Positions 34,824-45,644 of a stretch of DNA of 64,000 bases are shown in pieces. A model generated the notes under the pieces. That model was not told the DNA's origin. It saw nothing but the letters and a program-made list of their open reading frames with translations, and made no database searches. Positions within the stretch are counted from its first letter, which is position 1, and each line of letters begins with the position of its first letter. This stretch comes from Hermatobates lingyangjiaoensis (lineage: Eukaryota > Arthropoda > Insecta > Hemiptera > Hermatobatidae). Location of the stretch: the NCBI GenBank assembly GCA_026182355.1, contig JAPFBL010000084.1:10089501-10153500 (forward strand), read 5' to 3'. Made by a program: the position numbers and the translations under genes.

Positions 34824-34834
34824 TAAACCATATG
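34822..34834 (+). repeat. Target-site duplication, right copy
   Basis: Exact copy of the 13 bp at 30308-30320. Confidence 0.95.
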
Positions 34835-36430
34835 CTTTTATTTATTTGTTTGTAGAATCATCTTAGTTGGAACTTTATTAGTTTAGTTCTACTACTTTCT
34901 TATAAAATTGATAATATTGCAAATATGATTACATTGGTTGCCCTTTATTGAGTATAATATAAATAACACTTATTTAACAGTTTTTGTGTTTGAATTAAGG
35001 TTTTATTTCTCTTTTCTCAGAATGATTTTATACTAATTTACAACTGTATTTGAAAATATACAGTTCTTTCACATTGTTAATATGAATATATGAAATGAAT
35101 ATGAATATCCTTCCAAAGTAATCAGCAAATCCTTTTAAACGGTAAAAATGTAAATCAATATATCGAAAACTTAATAAAAGTAATTTTTTTATAATATTTA
35201 GCAACTTAGTTATTTAAACGTAGATTTAATAATTTTGTGATAATTATATATCAGTTGATGTTACTGAATGTCCTCCAAGCAATTCTGGGTGCCTCATATA
35301 GTATCCAGTACATATATAGTACAACATTTGAATGAATAATTGAATTCAAGTTTTCGGTGATGGAAGTTTATTTTATTACAGAAATAAGTATCCTCTATCA
35401 CTAGGCAGTCCAGAAGGAATTATGGGTTGTGCAGAGAGTGCAGACAAGTGATTGAATGGACTATTTTTTATTTGGCCAGTTGGTGAGGATAAGGGAAAAT
35501 TGGAGGAGAGTAATAGAAAAGGGAGTGGTGGAACAGTATTGATAGCTCAGATTGTGGCCATTGCAGCCCCACCAGCTGTGTCCCTTAGTTATTTAGCTCC
35601 TTATAAAGAACATGTGATAAGCCTTGAACAGCCGTCCTGGCCTGCCATTTCCAAATCTCTACAGACTCAAAAATGGGGAAATGTCCACTTGATATAGCAT
35701 TACTGCAAACCATCTCTATACTATTTTACATACATATCAAACTGAAATCGTTTGACAGGAGAACAAACACGATAACATAGATAAAAGAACGCAGAAAGAT
35801 ACCAGCAATACTCACTTTTACGTTGGACTATAAAATCATGTTTTGTTAGTAACTTTTTGTGTTCTTATTAGTATGCTATCGTTTTCGTGTATATATATCT
35901 TCACTTTTTGCTTTATGGTCGGTAGAACTATTTATACTCTTGATGATGAAGGGAGTCAAAATATAAAAGTAGGTTCTATTAGTTTTTTCTCTGTTTTGAT
36001 TATATATATATTCAGTCTTCTGTCCTCAAAGTGAAGACAAGGAAGTGAACCAATGTGACGGCATTCTGATGATGTTCACTGTGAGAATCGAAATATTGAA
36101 AGCTGAGTTTAATTTGTAAAGTTCTTTGTGTCACTTTTTTTTCGTAGCACTGTGCTCATTCGTAACAGAATCTCATTTGTCATTTACATTAGTTCAAAAA
36201 TACACTAAAGAAGCACACATAATGGTACTCTTACAATTTTAAAGTTTGGATCAACCGTTATTAATAAGAAGAATAGAGGAAAGACACAGCGTACCAGAAG
36301 AACTTCGATTGACAACCGTTATTAATTGGCTGGTACTGTTATAAGGGAGTTTTACTCATTCTCTTGTCCTCTTTCTAGGCTTTTATCTCTAATCTAGCCT
36401 CCCTCTATTTCTAACCCAACATCTACCAAC
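34835..36430. other. Gene-free stretch with one hammerhead-like box
   Basis: An open frame at about 35452-35697 has ordinary residue composition but begins only with TTG and has no recognised domain. At 36066 CTGATGA is followed by a hairpin of up to nine pairs with one mismatch and then GAAATATT, resembling the PLE end cores but with weak stem I. Near 36255-36325 AACCGTTATTAAT occurs twice directly. Confidence 0.45.
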
Positions 36431-36690
36431 TTGAAGAGCATCTTTTACTCTATCTTTCCCACCCTTTTAATCTTGTTTGGGGAAATGGAACGGTGTGGGC
36501 GTCGCAGCTGTCAAACTTGTCCCATTAATAACCTAGTAATTCCTTCACTTCCATTCTTAACCATAATTCCTGCCCCACCTATATTAATACCTGCTGTATT
36601 GAATGGATTGCTCTCAGTGTGATTCCTTACTTCAACTATGTTAGGTATGAATTGGCATAGGGCCACTATCAGTCAACACATGCAACCATA
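36431..36690 (+). pseudogene. Decayed PLE fragment, second type
   Basis: The frame reads MERCGRRSCQTCPI, the Cys motif (CGRRxCxTCPI) that precedes the GIY-YIG domain in this PLE type and is also seen at 41410. After a stop the DNA continues with degenerate remnants of the CDSFYVGLAST region. Truncated on both sides. Confidence 0.65.
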
Positions 36691-37216
36691 AAAATTGCAA
36701 AGAGCAATTCTAAATCTAGGAAGACTAGATATAGAATTTGGATATCGCGGTTCTCAAAACATCTAGAAAATTATCTGTACACCGAATCATATACTTCCAA
36801 TGAGATATATGTGACATAATTAGATGAAGAGGGTTTGTTTATGGAGTCCTCCTTATACGTACATGGGCTGTATATTAATTTTAATGTCTAACTATTTATT
36901 TAGATCTTTTTATATTCTTTTGAAATAAGTCAAATCTGCTAGTGTTTCCGGATTCTTTCCTATTATAATAACGAAAGCATTTCAGAATTTCGCCGTTCTG
37001 AAATTTTTTTTTTACTAATTTCTTACCCCGACAGTTGTAAATTTTTCGTAGATTTTTTGTTGTAATGGCTTGGGTTACTCAGCTTTCATCTAGCATTTTT
37101 AGGTTGAAATTTTACATTGTCTCTAGTTCAATTTTTTCGTTGTAGGAACAAATTTTATCTAAAAAATTGTACTTGGTTGCTAAAGCTAAGAAATAATTTT
37201 TACATCAGATTTAAAC

Positions 37217-37345
37217 AAAATCAAATTCTCAAATGCTATCATTTCGGTTTTATTTAAATCTTTTTCCTAGGCCTACAAAAAATGGGAAACAAAAATTATA
37301 TATCATTTAACAAATATACAATTAAACAAAAATAGATTATTACAA
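37217..37345 (-). repeat. Old copy of the PLE-1 end
   Basis: Order and spacing match the left end of the element at 38890: AATCAAATTCTC, TTTCGGTTTTATTTAAA, TAGGCCTACAAAAAA and then a diverged ATACAATTA/ATTACAA stretch. Many substitutions show it is much older than the 38.9-kb copy; the right limit is uncertain. Confidence 0.6.
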
Positions 37346-37449
37346 TTTGTGGAGTAAAACAAATACAAGAATAATTTATTTAGTGATGGTTAACCCTGAC
37401 AGAAGTAAGTGTTAATTGAATTAGAAAATAATGAATTTTTACATTGCTG

Positions 37450-38250
37450 CAGTTCTTTGTAATTGAATAATACACATTTGTACATATAATTAATTAAGGA
37501 TATTTAAAAAACCATTTAGTTATTAATAATTATCCACATATATTGAACTTCGAGTGTTAAATTGTAAAATAAAATGACGCCAAGAAGAACGACCTCTTTT
37601 CATATATTTATGTCGTTATTCATTAAGCTTGTGTTAGTTACAACTTACATTTGAAAGTAGTTTATCTTCATAGCAAATAAGTAAATAGTTTAGAAATAAA
37701 ATCTTGATTGATTGCCTTATTGTGGGATATTAAAATCACATTGGATGACATGATATACTCAAAGTGTAATGGTGATGGTTTTATTTCAGTGATATTGTTA
37801 TATAATTTGTTGAGCGTAGCAGGTATGTAAAAATGACAGGTCCAAATTAAAAATGAAAGAGGGTTATTGGAAAGCGTTGTCGGAGTGGGTGGGGCTCTAC
37901 TGACACGTCAGCCCTTTCGCCCTCCCTAATGGGCTTCAAATGTCCTTTCTCAACACAATCTCCTACTTTCATCTTCTAGTTCTCTAAAATATTACCACCT
38001 CATTTATACTAACTCATCACAGTCATGTGGACGTAAAACAATAATTTGTAGTGAATACAAAAGGAACAATGTCATGGTAATACTCATTTTTTACATCATT
38101 CAGAACACACAGTAAAGTATAATTTGTGAGTAGTTGTATTGAAGGAATTCTAATCACACTTTGAATTACGTAAAAAATTATATAATACTAAGAAGAAAAA
38201 GTTTCGAAACATTGTATTTTTGTTGACGCTTTAAAATATATATCTAGAAT
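37450..38250. other. Gene-free stretch
   Basis: AT-rich; a GC-richer patch at about 37880-37960. No gene or repeat recognised. Confidence 0.5.
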
Positions 38251-38251
38251 A

Positions 38252-38253
<2 letters not shown>

Positions 38254-38282
<29 letters not shown>
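38254..38282. repeat. (TA)n tract
   Basis: TA run directly abutting the left end of the family A unit at 38283. Confidence 0.95.
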
Positions 38283-38284
<2 letters not shown>

Positions 38285-38855
38285 GTAATTTTTTTTTGAG
38301 GTTTGAGGTCCAATGATTAAAACTAGTCCTTTTGCCGACGTTTCGACATATATTTATGTCATCTTCAGGGTTACAACATGATTGTTTTACAATTAGCACT
38401 ACTATTACTACTATTTGGTAATTTATTACATTTTAATATGTTCGGTAACAAAGAGGAATTTATTGATAAAACAGTTATTACGACTATGGATTATTTTGTT
38501 ATACATTAACATAAGGATATTGTTATAATTATTCTATTGCTTTAGAATTATTGCATAAGTATAGAGATCACTATTTGATTACCTTGGAAATCTGTTTATG
38601 TTGCAGCATTCTTCTTTAATACTGTTTCATGATGGTTACTATTTGTTTTCTGGGAGGTTTCTTTACGGTTATGTTCTGTTTTGCTTGTTTGAGTACACAG
38701 TGTTTTTTTTCCTATTTTTTTTTTATTATTATTTTTTTACTGGGTTGCCTATTCTTCATTTTTTTAGTCCCTATGGTTTGTTTTCAAACCTTTACTTTAA
38801 TACCTCAAAAAAAAATTACATGATATAAATATTGGGTCAAGAAAACAAATCATGA
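38283..38855 (-). mobile_element. Non-autonomous PLE-derived unit, family A
   Basis: Its left boundary at (TA)n is an inverted match (about 20 bp) to 38802-38821. On the minus strand it carries CTGAAGA (plus 38362-38368), a GACATA/TATGTC hairpin and GAAACGTC. The outer flank starting ATAAATATTGGGTCAAG is shared with the copy at 78-290. The interior is T-rich, like PLE 3' untranslated DNA, with hydrophobic chance frames at 38598-38828. No protein is encoded. Confidence 0.65.
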
Positions 38856-39212
38856 TGAATATATATATAATATATATATATATATAAATAATAGGTGTGT
38901 TCTCTAATCGGGGTTCGGTCAATTTTCCAGGATAAAAAATCAAACTCTCGTTACCAACGTTTCGGTTTTATTTAAAACCTTTTTTATAGGCCTACAAAAA
39001 AAGAATAATAAGAAATCACACATCAACATCAAACATATACACAATATGAAACTGGATTGTTACAACTTATGAATATTACAAGTAGAAATATTTCAGAAAT
39101 ACATAAAACAATATTACTTACACAAGTAAGAATTTTTTAACTAAGAAAATGAAATTTACATTATTTAAAGGAACAACAATGTTAACCGGACAAAACCTTC
39201 GACTAGACTAAT

Positions 39213-39675
39213 AAGAATTCTTCCAGCACTGGTAGGTTTTTTAAACCAATCAGTTAAGATATTGCCATTTTCATCTTTTATAACTTTCACATCTAAAAAT
39301 GGCAGATTTCCATCTCTCTCTACTTCACAAGTAATTTGTAGACGATTATGAAAAGAATTAAATATATTTAATACATTCTGTTCTTCTCCCTTTTCAATAA
39401 TTAAAAACAAATCGTCCACATATAATTTAATGAATTTCACCTTCGTACCTAATTTATTGATACTGTTTTCCAATAATTTAATCATAACTATATTTGCGAG
39501 AACTGGTGAAATTGGTGATCCCATTGGTAATCCATATTTTTTTTTTATAAATAGTACCATCAAAGGTGAAATACCTTGCTTCACATATAATATCTAATAC
39601 GGAAAGAAAAACCTTCTTTGACATTCCAACATTTGATCTAATCTTATTCCATTGTTTATTTACTAAATCTGCCAT
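39213..39675 (-). pseudogene. PLE-1 reverse transcriptase core, inverted copy
   Basis: Read on the minus strand from 39675: NKQWNKIRSNVGMSKKVFLS, then YGLPMGSPISPVLANI (the aMG..lSP motif), LYVDDLFLII with the catalytic YVDD pair, and NLPFLDVKV at the thumb. A run of ten A residues (plus 39537-39546) shifts the frame just before YGLPMG. After PTSAGRIL the frame runs into tail sequence because the endonuclease part is deleted. The order of motifs is that of Penelope-like RTs, which are related to telomerase. The N-terminal RT motifs are missing, so it is 5'-truncated. Confidence 0.9.
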
Positions 39676-40436
39676 TTTTAGATGTGAAAGTTATAAGAGG
39701 TGAAAATGGCAATATCTTAACGGATTGGTTTAAAAAACCTACCAGTGCTGGAAGAATTCTGAAGTACCATTCTTGTCATGCTATAAACAAAAAATTAAAT
39801 TGCGTCCAAAATTTGGTTAAAAAAGTTATTGAAATAAGTAGTCCATGTTTTCTAAATGAAAATAAGAAAAGGGTGAAATTATTGTTACAGAAAAATTGTT
39901 ATCCGAAGAACTTAGTTGAACGATATTGGTTAAGATATATAAGACAGCAACCAGCACATTCAAATGAAGATCATGCTGAACTGGAAGTTATACTCGTAAA
40001 TAGGAAGTATTTCAAATTTCCTTATGTTGAGGGCTTATCACAATCAATTAGAAAAGTTTTCAAACTAAACGTACCTGAAGTTACACTGGTATTTCATAAT
40101 AAAAGAAAAAATAAATCTTTATTTTCAAATTTGAAAGAAAAAATACCGAAGGAGTTACAAAGTAACCTCATTTATGCCATCAAATGTAAAGACTGTGACA
40201 AGTGTTAGTATGGTGAAACTAGTCGTTTTCTCAAAGAAAGATTGTACCAACATAACTATTCGATAAGAACAAATAAAAGTAACGATTTTGAAGATACAAC
40301 TATAATAGAAAAAGAAAGAGATGAGCAAAGAAGGAAGACACTTGAGATGTTATATATTAAAAAGGATCTAAGTTCGATTAATCATAGAAGTGATATTACT
40401 AGTTTAAGTAATATTTATTCTGGAGTGTTGTGCTGA
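39671..40436 (+). pseudogene. PLE-1 thumb and GIY-YIG endonuclease, one in-frame stop
   Basis: The plus-strand copy opens at PFLDVKV, overlapping the inverted copy, and reads through the thumb (LVERYWLRYIRQQP) into the endonuclease: NLIYAIKCKDCDKC, a TAG stop at 40206-40208, then YGETSRFLKERLYQH in the same frame on to 40436. The stop falls at the residue before YG in the YIG strand. The Arg and His after YIG are present; the C-terminal Glu region is less clear. Only that one stop breaks about 250 codons, so decay is slight. The RT core lies only in the inverted partner. Confidence 0.88.
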
Positions 40437-40871
40437 GTTTTAGTGAAAATTGATTTATTTAGTTCCCTTGAGTGAACAGTGTTGAGGTTATTTGTAATGC
40501 TATCTTATTAGTCTAGTCGAAGGTTTTGTCCGGTTAACATTGTTGTTCCTTTAAATAATGTAAATTTCATTTTCTTAGTTAAAAAATTCTTACTTATGTA
40601 AGTAATATTGTTTTATGTATTTCTGAAATATTTCTACTTGTAATATCCATAAGTTGTAACAATCCATTTTCATATTGTGTATATGTTTGATGTTGATGTG
40701 TGATTTCTTAATATTCTTTGTTTGTAGGCCTATGAAAAAGGTTTTAAATAAAACCGAAACGTTGGCAACGAGAGTTTGATTTTTTATACTGAAAAATTGA
40801 CCGAACCCCGATTAGAGAACACACCTATTCTATCTAACGGTTGATATATTATTGAATCTGTTATATACATA

Positions 40872-40875
<4 letters not shown>

Positions 40876-40914
<39 letters not shown>
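40876..40914. repeat. (TA)n tract
   Basis: TA run between PLE-1 and the family D pair starting at 40916. Confidence 0.95.
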
Positions 40915-40915
<1 letters not shown>

Positions 40916-40919
<4 letters not shown>

Positions 40920-41088
40920 CTAAGATCTTTCAACCGTACAAGTGGTCTTTGCCAGAGTCAAAAACCCAACTGATTTCTGACGAAGACCGCCTGTATGGTT
41001 GTAAGATCTTAGCCTTTTTTTTCCCATTTCATATTGTAGTTTGATCATTGATTGTTATTTTATGTTTTCATGTGAAATCTTGTTTTAT
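40916..41088. repeat. Back-to-back family D ends
   Basis: A short minus-strand copy (40916-40971) is joined head-to-head to a plus-strand copy (40972-41088). Both are mutated in the core: CTGGCAA on the left, GTAA instead of GAAA on the right, so neither should cleave. The outer left side is (TA)n. Confidence 0.8.
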
Positions 41089-41159
41089 ATATATGTATAT
41101 ATTATCAACAGGAAAACGATCCACAAAGGCCAACAAACGTTTCACAGTAAACTATAGAT

Positions 41160-41826
41160 ACAAAGTAAAGGGACGAACTCTGTTTCCACTTCCTCATCCA
41201 TTAATTCTCCCTATCTTGTGACTACCTATTTCCCTGCCATCGAGAAACTGGGCACTACCATAAAAGAAACCCTTTCCCATTTTGTCATCATCCCCCTCTA
41301 CCTCTAACATCTTCCCGAAACTCCCTCGCCTATCCCATAGACTCCCTTCCAACAAAGGTAATCTTTCCTTGCATAGAAATTTGACCCCTGAGAGTGATAG
41401 TCACTTCCCTAAGGGAGCTCAATTATGTGGACGCCGAGGTTGTCTCACTTGTCCCATTCTTAATCCCCAATCCCTCTTCGCCTGTAACCCCACAATACAA
41501 ATTACCCCGTTTCTTACGGATGCTCTTGTACCTCCAAAAAATGTGTTTACCGTTTAGAGTGCACCAAGTGTGATTCATTCTACGTAGGTCTGGCATCTAC
41601 CAAGCTTAGCCTCCGTGTGAATAGTCATAGATCCTCCGTCAACAAAAGCCCCCATCAACCTGTCACCATCCATGGTAACAACCATGGACATTCCTTTAAT
41701 AATTGCTAAAGATTGTCGATACTACGATAAGTTCCTCCAGAGAGTAAAACTGTCACTTTACGAGCATCCGAGGAGGCACAAATCTGATTTTTTAATGCGC
41801 GTTGTAAACCAGGTCTAAACTTAAAA
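41160..41826 (+). pseudogene. PLE fragment, second type: thumb, Cys motif and GIY-YIG
   Basis: Upstream DNA reads VTTYFPAIEKLGTTIKETLS, the thumb-to-linker region. The 41282 frame then gives GAQLCGRRGCLTCPI, and after a frameshift CDSFYVGLASTKLSLRVNSH, the YIG strand with its Arg and His. The catalytic-Glu region near 41765 (RASEEA) is followed by PGLNLK, the end of the protein. At least two frameshifts and stops make it dead. A T-rich 3' stretch follows to about 42300. Confidence 0.8.
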
Positions 41827-42409
41827 AGATAGTTTTTAAACTTAAAAACATATATAAAAGCATTAGATAAGCTACTTCAAACGATTAGAGATTGTATTTA
41901 TTTTTTTATATTTTTTTCTCTTTTTTGTTTTTTTTTTCCTTTTTTTATTTGTTTATCTTAGTTTCCATTTTTATTATTTTTTTGTTACTATTTTCTTTTT
42001 ATTATTTTGTATTATTATTTTTACATCTGATTTATATTGGCGTTTGTTTTCCTATATTTTAAATTATTATTTATACAACGTTAGTTTTAAATTATAATTT
42101 TTCTAGTCATCTGCATTATTGTTATTTAAGTATTTAATATTTATATTCCCGGATTTTCTTTGGTTTTAGTTTTTTCTTCTTAATTTTCTTCATTGTTATT
42201 ATTTTTTAAGTTTTTATTATTTATATTTCTCATTTTTTTTAGTTTTACTTATTATTTCTCAGCTCTTCACTTATTCATAGTGTATTTTTCTTACATTACT
42301 TGAACCAGTCGGGCGTGTGACAACACTGTTGGTTTTGAATGTAAATCCTAGTATGTTTTTCATTCGTGATTCTTCAAGTTTTCAAAGTAATATATTTATA
42401 TATATATAT
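41827..42409 (+). other. PLE 3' untranslated remnant
   Basis: Very T-rich, like the segment between endonuclease and end repeat in other copies. CAACACTGTTGGT near 42322 matches the block before the family C end at 7113. The end itself is cut off where the 42410 palindrome begins. Confidence 0.55.
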
Positions 42410-42618
42410 GACCAAACCACAATAAGAAATAGGAAAACAAGACTAAGATCTTTCAACCGTAACTAGCAGCGGTCTTCGTCAGAGTCAAAAACCTAACGTT
42501 GGGTTTTTGACTCTGACGAAGACCGCTTGTTACTGTTGAAAGATCTTAGTCTTGTTTTCCCATTTCTTATTGATGTTTGATCATTTATTGTTATTTCACG
42601 TGTTTATGTGAATTCTTT

Positions 42619-42620
<2 letters not shown>
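42410..42620. repeat. Back-to-back family D ends
   Basis: Minus copy 42410-42497 and plus copy 42498-42620 meet head-to-head at CCTAAC/GTTGGG. Arms differ at several positions, including a small insertion in the left stem II loop. Both keep CTGACGA and GAAAGATCTT. Confidence 0.85.
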
Positions 42621-42653
<33 letters not shown>

Positions 42654-42695
42654 TAATATATATATATATATTATTATATATATTATATATATAAG

Positions 42696-42737
<42 letters not shown>

Positions 42738-42738
42738 T
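42617..42738. repeat. Long (TA)-rich microsatellite
   Basis: About 120 bp of TA with a few interruptions, between two PLE ends. Confidence 0.9.
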
Positions 42739-42749
42739 TATAAATATAT

Positions 42750-42913
42750 AAACTACTGGCAGTTTGCATCGTCAGTGGACGCATTTACGTCTCCGTTCCT
42801 TCATTCTTTCTCCTTTTATTTTCTTTCTTTCTACTCTCCTGAAGACGGCAAGACGCCGAAATTATCGAGATTCGTGAGTGTTCGTCCTTTTTCTTGTGTT
42901 TTCTAGCTGTAAC

Positions 42914-42918
<5 letters not shown>
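42750..42918 (+). repeat. PLE end, family C-like
   Basis: A GC-richer leader, pyrimidine-rich stretch, CTGAAGA (42839-42845), a GGC/GCC hairpin, then GAAATTATCGAGA. Stem II differs in sequence from other family C copies but still pairs. Flanked by (TA)n on both sides. Confidence 0.6.
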
Positions 42919-42944
<26 letters not shown>

Positions 42945-43022
42945 TATTTAATCGTTTCACAGTAAACTATAGATACAGAGTAAAGGGGACGAACACACTT
43001 ACTGTCTCTAAAGGATTAACAA

Positions 43023-43056
43023 CTTTTTCCCATATCTTATTATAGTTTGATCATTT
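43023..43056 (+). repeat. Partial family D end
   Basis: Distal fragment only (TTTTTCCCATATCTTATTAT to GATCATTTA), followed by (TA)n. Confidence 0.6.
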
Positions 43057-43133
43057 ATATATATATATAAACAAACAAAAGTTTATCAGGACTCGGTCAG
43101 TTAGTGAAATCATATAACAAGATTTTACAATTT

Positions 43134-43222
43134 TGGGATTTGACTTTGACGAAGACCTTTTGTTACGTTGAAAGATCTCAATCTTTTTTCTCTCTTCTTA
43201 TTGTTGTTTGGACATTGATATG
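43134..43222 (+). repeat. Divergent family D end
   Basis: TTTGACGA replaces CTGACGA and stem II is disrupted, so it is an old inactive copy. (TA)n follows. Confidence 0.7.
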
Positions 43223-43224
43223 TA

Positions 43225-43909
43225 TATATATATATTAATACATATGATTACATAATATTTAAACTAATATATGATTTAGCTTGGAAACTAAATTATAAGT
43301 TACTTTGAAATTTAACGTAACAGGATGAAAACAATCTTTGTTTCGATGTAGGGAATTTATTAAAACACGTTTGCTTTTATATTCTGAAATAAATAAGTTG
43401 TTAGCGGTGGTAGTATTTGACTGGTATGTATAAAGAAATTACTTCTGAGGTGGGGAAAATAACATTTGGGTACTGGTGCAAGTTTGAGGGGCACACAGGA
43501 TAAACCGTTTGTTTGAAAACTGCTTGAGACGCCTTTGAAATGTGACTGGGATATTATTTGACTGAAATGTCATTTCTCCAGTGTGCTAGCGAAGCAAGTT
43601 TTGTTAAAGCGAACACATGACTTCCAGTATCCGTCACCCCACACGGTTCCTTACTTTTACCAATACCCTTAAAAAAAATCTTCTCTACCGCCATCATTCT
43701 CTTATTTTTATTAAGATAAACGTTAAGATAAAAATATAATTGATACTTTTATAAAACATTAAAGCATATTTACTAAAAGGTAATTAGTTTATATTTTATG
43801 ATGATTATTTTAATTATTATCTTAACATGCCATAAATTTATTACATGCTTTTTAGTGCATGTTGAAATTTAATAAATACGAACTCATTTTTTGAATGAAC
43901 ACCAAGAAT

Positions 43910-43912
<3 letters not shown>
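43225..43912. other. Gene-free stretch
   Basis: AT-rich with no recognised gene or repeat. Confidence 0.5.

Positions 43913-43914
<2 letters not shown>

Positions 43915-43957
<43 letters not shown>
43915..43957. repeat. (TA)n tract
   Basis: About 21 TA units, abutting a minus-strand family B end. Confidence 0.95.
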
Positions 43958-43961
<4 letters not shown>

Positions 43962-44200
43962 ACACATGAAAGAGAAAAAAACAAATAAAGACACACACAA
44001 AAGACTCACAACGATATTTCGACAGTCGTCGTCATCGGACGACGACATATATAACAAATGTTATATATGTTATATATATATATATATCAGTCGTTATCAG
44101 CCTTTGGAGCGATTCACTTCTTTTCCTGAAGACGAGGACATCGAAATATAGTAGTCAGTTCAGTGATTTCCTTTCTATGTGTTCTTTTTAAATTCTAGTT
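43962..44200. repeat. Opposed family B ends around (TA)n
   Basis: A minus-strand end (43962-44055, core box mutated to CCGATGA) faces a plus-strand end (44088-44200) across a short TA run. The plus end has CTGAAGA at 44126-44132, then GAAATATAGTAG, and matches 53850-53963 with two substitutions and a two-base T-run difference. Confidence 0.75.
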
Positions 44201-44204
44201 TATA

Positions 44205-45230
44205 TATATATATATATATAATACATAACTAATTCAGAAACTCATTATTTCAAAACAAAATATAAATTTCCTTTGAATCAACATTTATTTTTTTTATCGT
44301 AGGTTCTTATAAGGGTAAAGTTAAAATAAATTAAAAATAATTTCAAATTAAAATAAACAGAGACATTTGAAATCTGTGCAAACATTTAATAACATTGGTA
44401 TTGAAATATTTATAAATTACACTGAGTATTTTAGAAACTAACTTACCCCGGAGAGGGTATTTTTTTTTATTATAGTAGTTATCTTGATTGCTTGTTTGGA
44501 TAGTCATATATCAGGTGCTTAGGTGTGATATATTATTTACGTGTACATGCTGGGCTGTAGGTACTTTTCATTCTAAAGAGGTATTGATTGAATGCTCCAT
44601 GACGGGTAATAATATACTGATCATGTCGGTAATTGATGCCAACTGTCTGGGTGACAGGCCAAGTTCTGGAAGGAAAGGTGACCGCAATGCGTCCAGCTAT
44701 CATGTCACTTTTACAGTGCGGGGTCCCTGACATTCTTTCTGATGTGAGATGTAGTTTTGTGGTTTGTGATGTTATAGCGACAATTGCGAAATTCATACTT
44801 AAAAAAATTTAACAGTTAGATGTTATTTTATGTTAGATACATTGTTACAAGCCTAAAGTGTAGAATGTCTACACTGCACCATGTAGTATTCTCTCAATAC
44901 TGACTCAGGCATTTTTGATATGGTAAAGTAAAGGTGAGTTTCGATGCTCATCTAAAACAATTTATCAAAAATAAGAGTTGATAAAACTTTCCAAATTTTA
45001 TTCTTGACTAAATTTTTGCATATTTGAATTTCATCTGGTTCATTATCACTTTGAATTAAGTAATGTTTAATGAAGATTAAATTTCTAATTAAAATATATT
45101 ACTTCTTCTCATATCATGCACCAAGAATTCGTAAATAGAATGGAAGAAAGTGTATTTGTCTTCCTATAATATTCTTTGCTCATTCTATTATGCAACATTG
45201 TGCCTTTAGGTCGAGTTTGTGCCTTTAGTG
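44205..45230. other. Gene-free stretch
   Basis: A GC-richer patch at 44480-44770 has frames on both strands without a recognised domain. The rest is AT-rich. Confidence 0.45.
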
Positions 45231-45231
45231 C

Positions 45232-45426
45232 ATGTGGGAGAGAAATTGCTACAATCTATCCAAACCAAGTGTCCTTTATATTGTTCTCTTTCTTTGTCTT
45301 TTGCATGTGGACGATGTCAGGTGTGATACAAACAACTTCACAAACGATTTAGATAGAGATAAAAAGATTAAGAAGTTAAGACTGAATTTATTTCTACACA
45401 ATGGAACGACAAAAGAACCTGCAAAA
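45232..45426 (+). CDS. Candidate first coding exon with signal peptide
   Basis: The ATG at 45232 opens 65 codons. The N-terminus is a textbook signal peptide: MWERNCYNLSKPS, a hydrophobic core VLYIVLFLCLLHV, then DDVRC before a likely cleavage point. The remainder is charged and carries two N-glycosylation sequons (NFT and NGT). The frame hits a stop right after AAA|GTATGA, a plausible 5' splice site, leaving the exon in phase 0. I cannot identify the product; KKLRLNLF is loosely like the start of Cys-loop channel ectodomains, but that is weak. No second exon was found downstream. Confidence 0.35.
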
Positions 45427-45644
45427 GTATGAATAATATAGTTCAAAATATTGAATTGACAATTTGAGTGCATTATAGTTTGAAGGATAAAAATGGAAAT
45501 TCCAATATGAATAGAAATTTATTTTTTACGAGAGCAATGTCAGTAAAGAATATGAATAATTTCTTCAATAAGACAAGTCAGTCAGTATATATATTTAGGC
45601 ATGATAAAATGGAAATATAAGAAAATCTTCTAAGCATATAGGAA

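Larger units (their letters stand above)
38890..40829. mobile_element. PLE-1: inverted dimer of a Penelope-like element
   Basis: A 1.94-kb unit whose ends are inverted repeats of about 325 bp (38890-39215 and 40505-40829) starting AATAGGTGTGTTCTC. The left half is a minus-strand copy with the RT core and thumb start joined straight to the 3' tail. The right half is a plus-strand copy with the thumb and the endonuclease. The 5' ends meet head-to-head near 39671, where a second inverted pair of about 92 bp overlaps. The left copy lost about 740 bp between the thumb and the tail, with a short TCT microhomology at the join. Ends are a few percent diverged, so it is fairly young. Confidence 0.9.

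Noticed and set aside
35452..35697. 81-codon frame
   Set aside because: Begins only at TTG, has no recognised domain, and no exon borders could be supported.
38598..38828. Two hydrophobic frames rich in Phe and Tyr
   Set aside because: They lie in T-runs of a PLE 3' untranslated region; poly(T) gives Phe-rich frames by chance.
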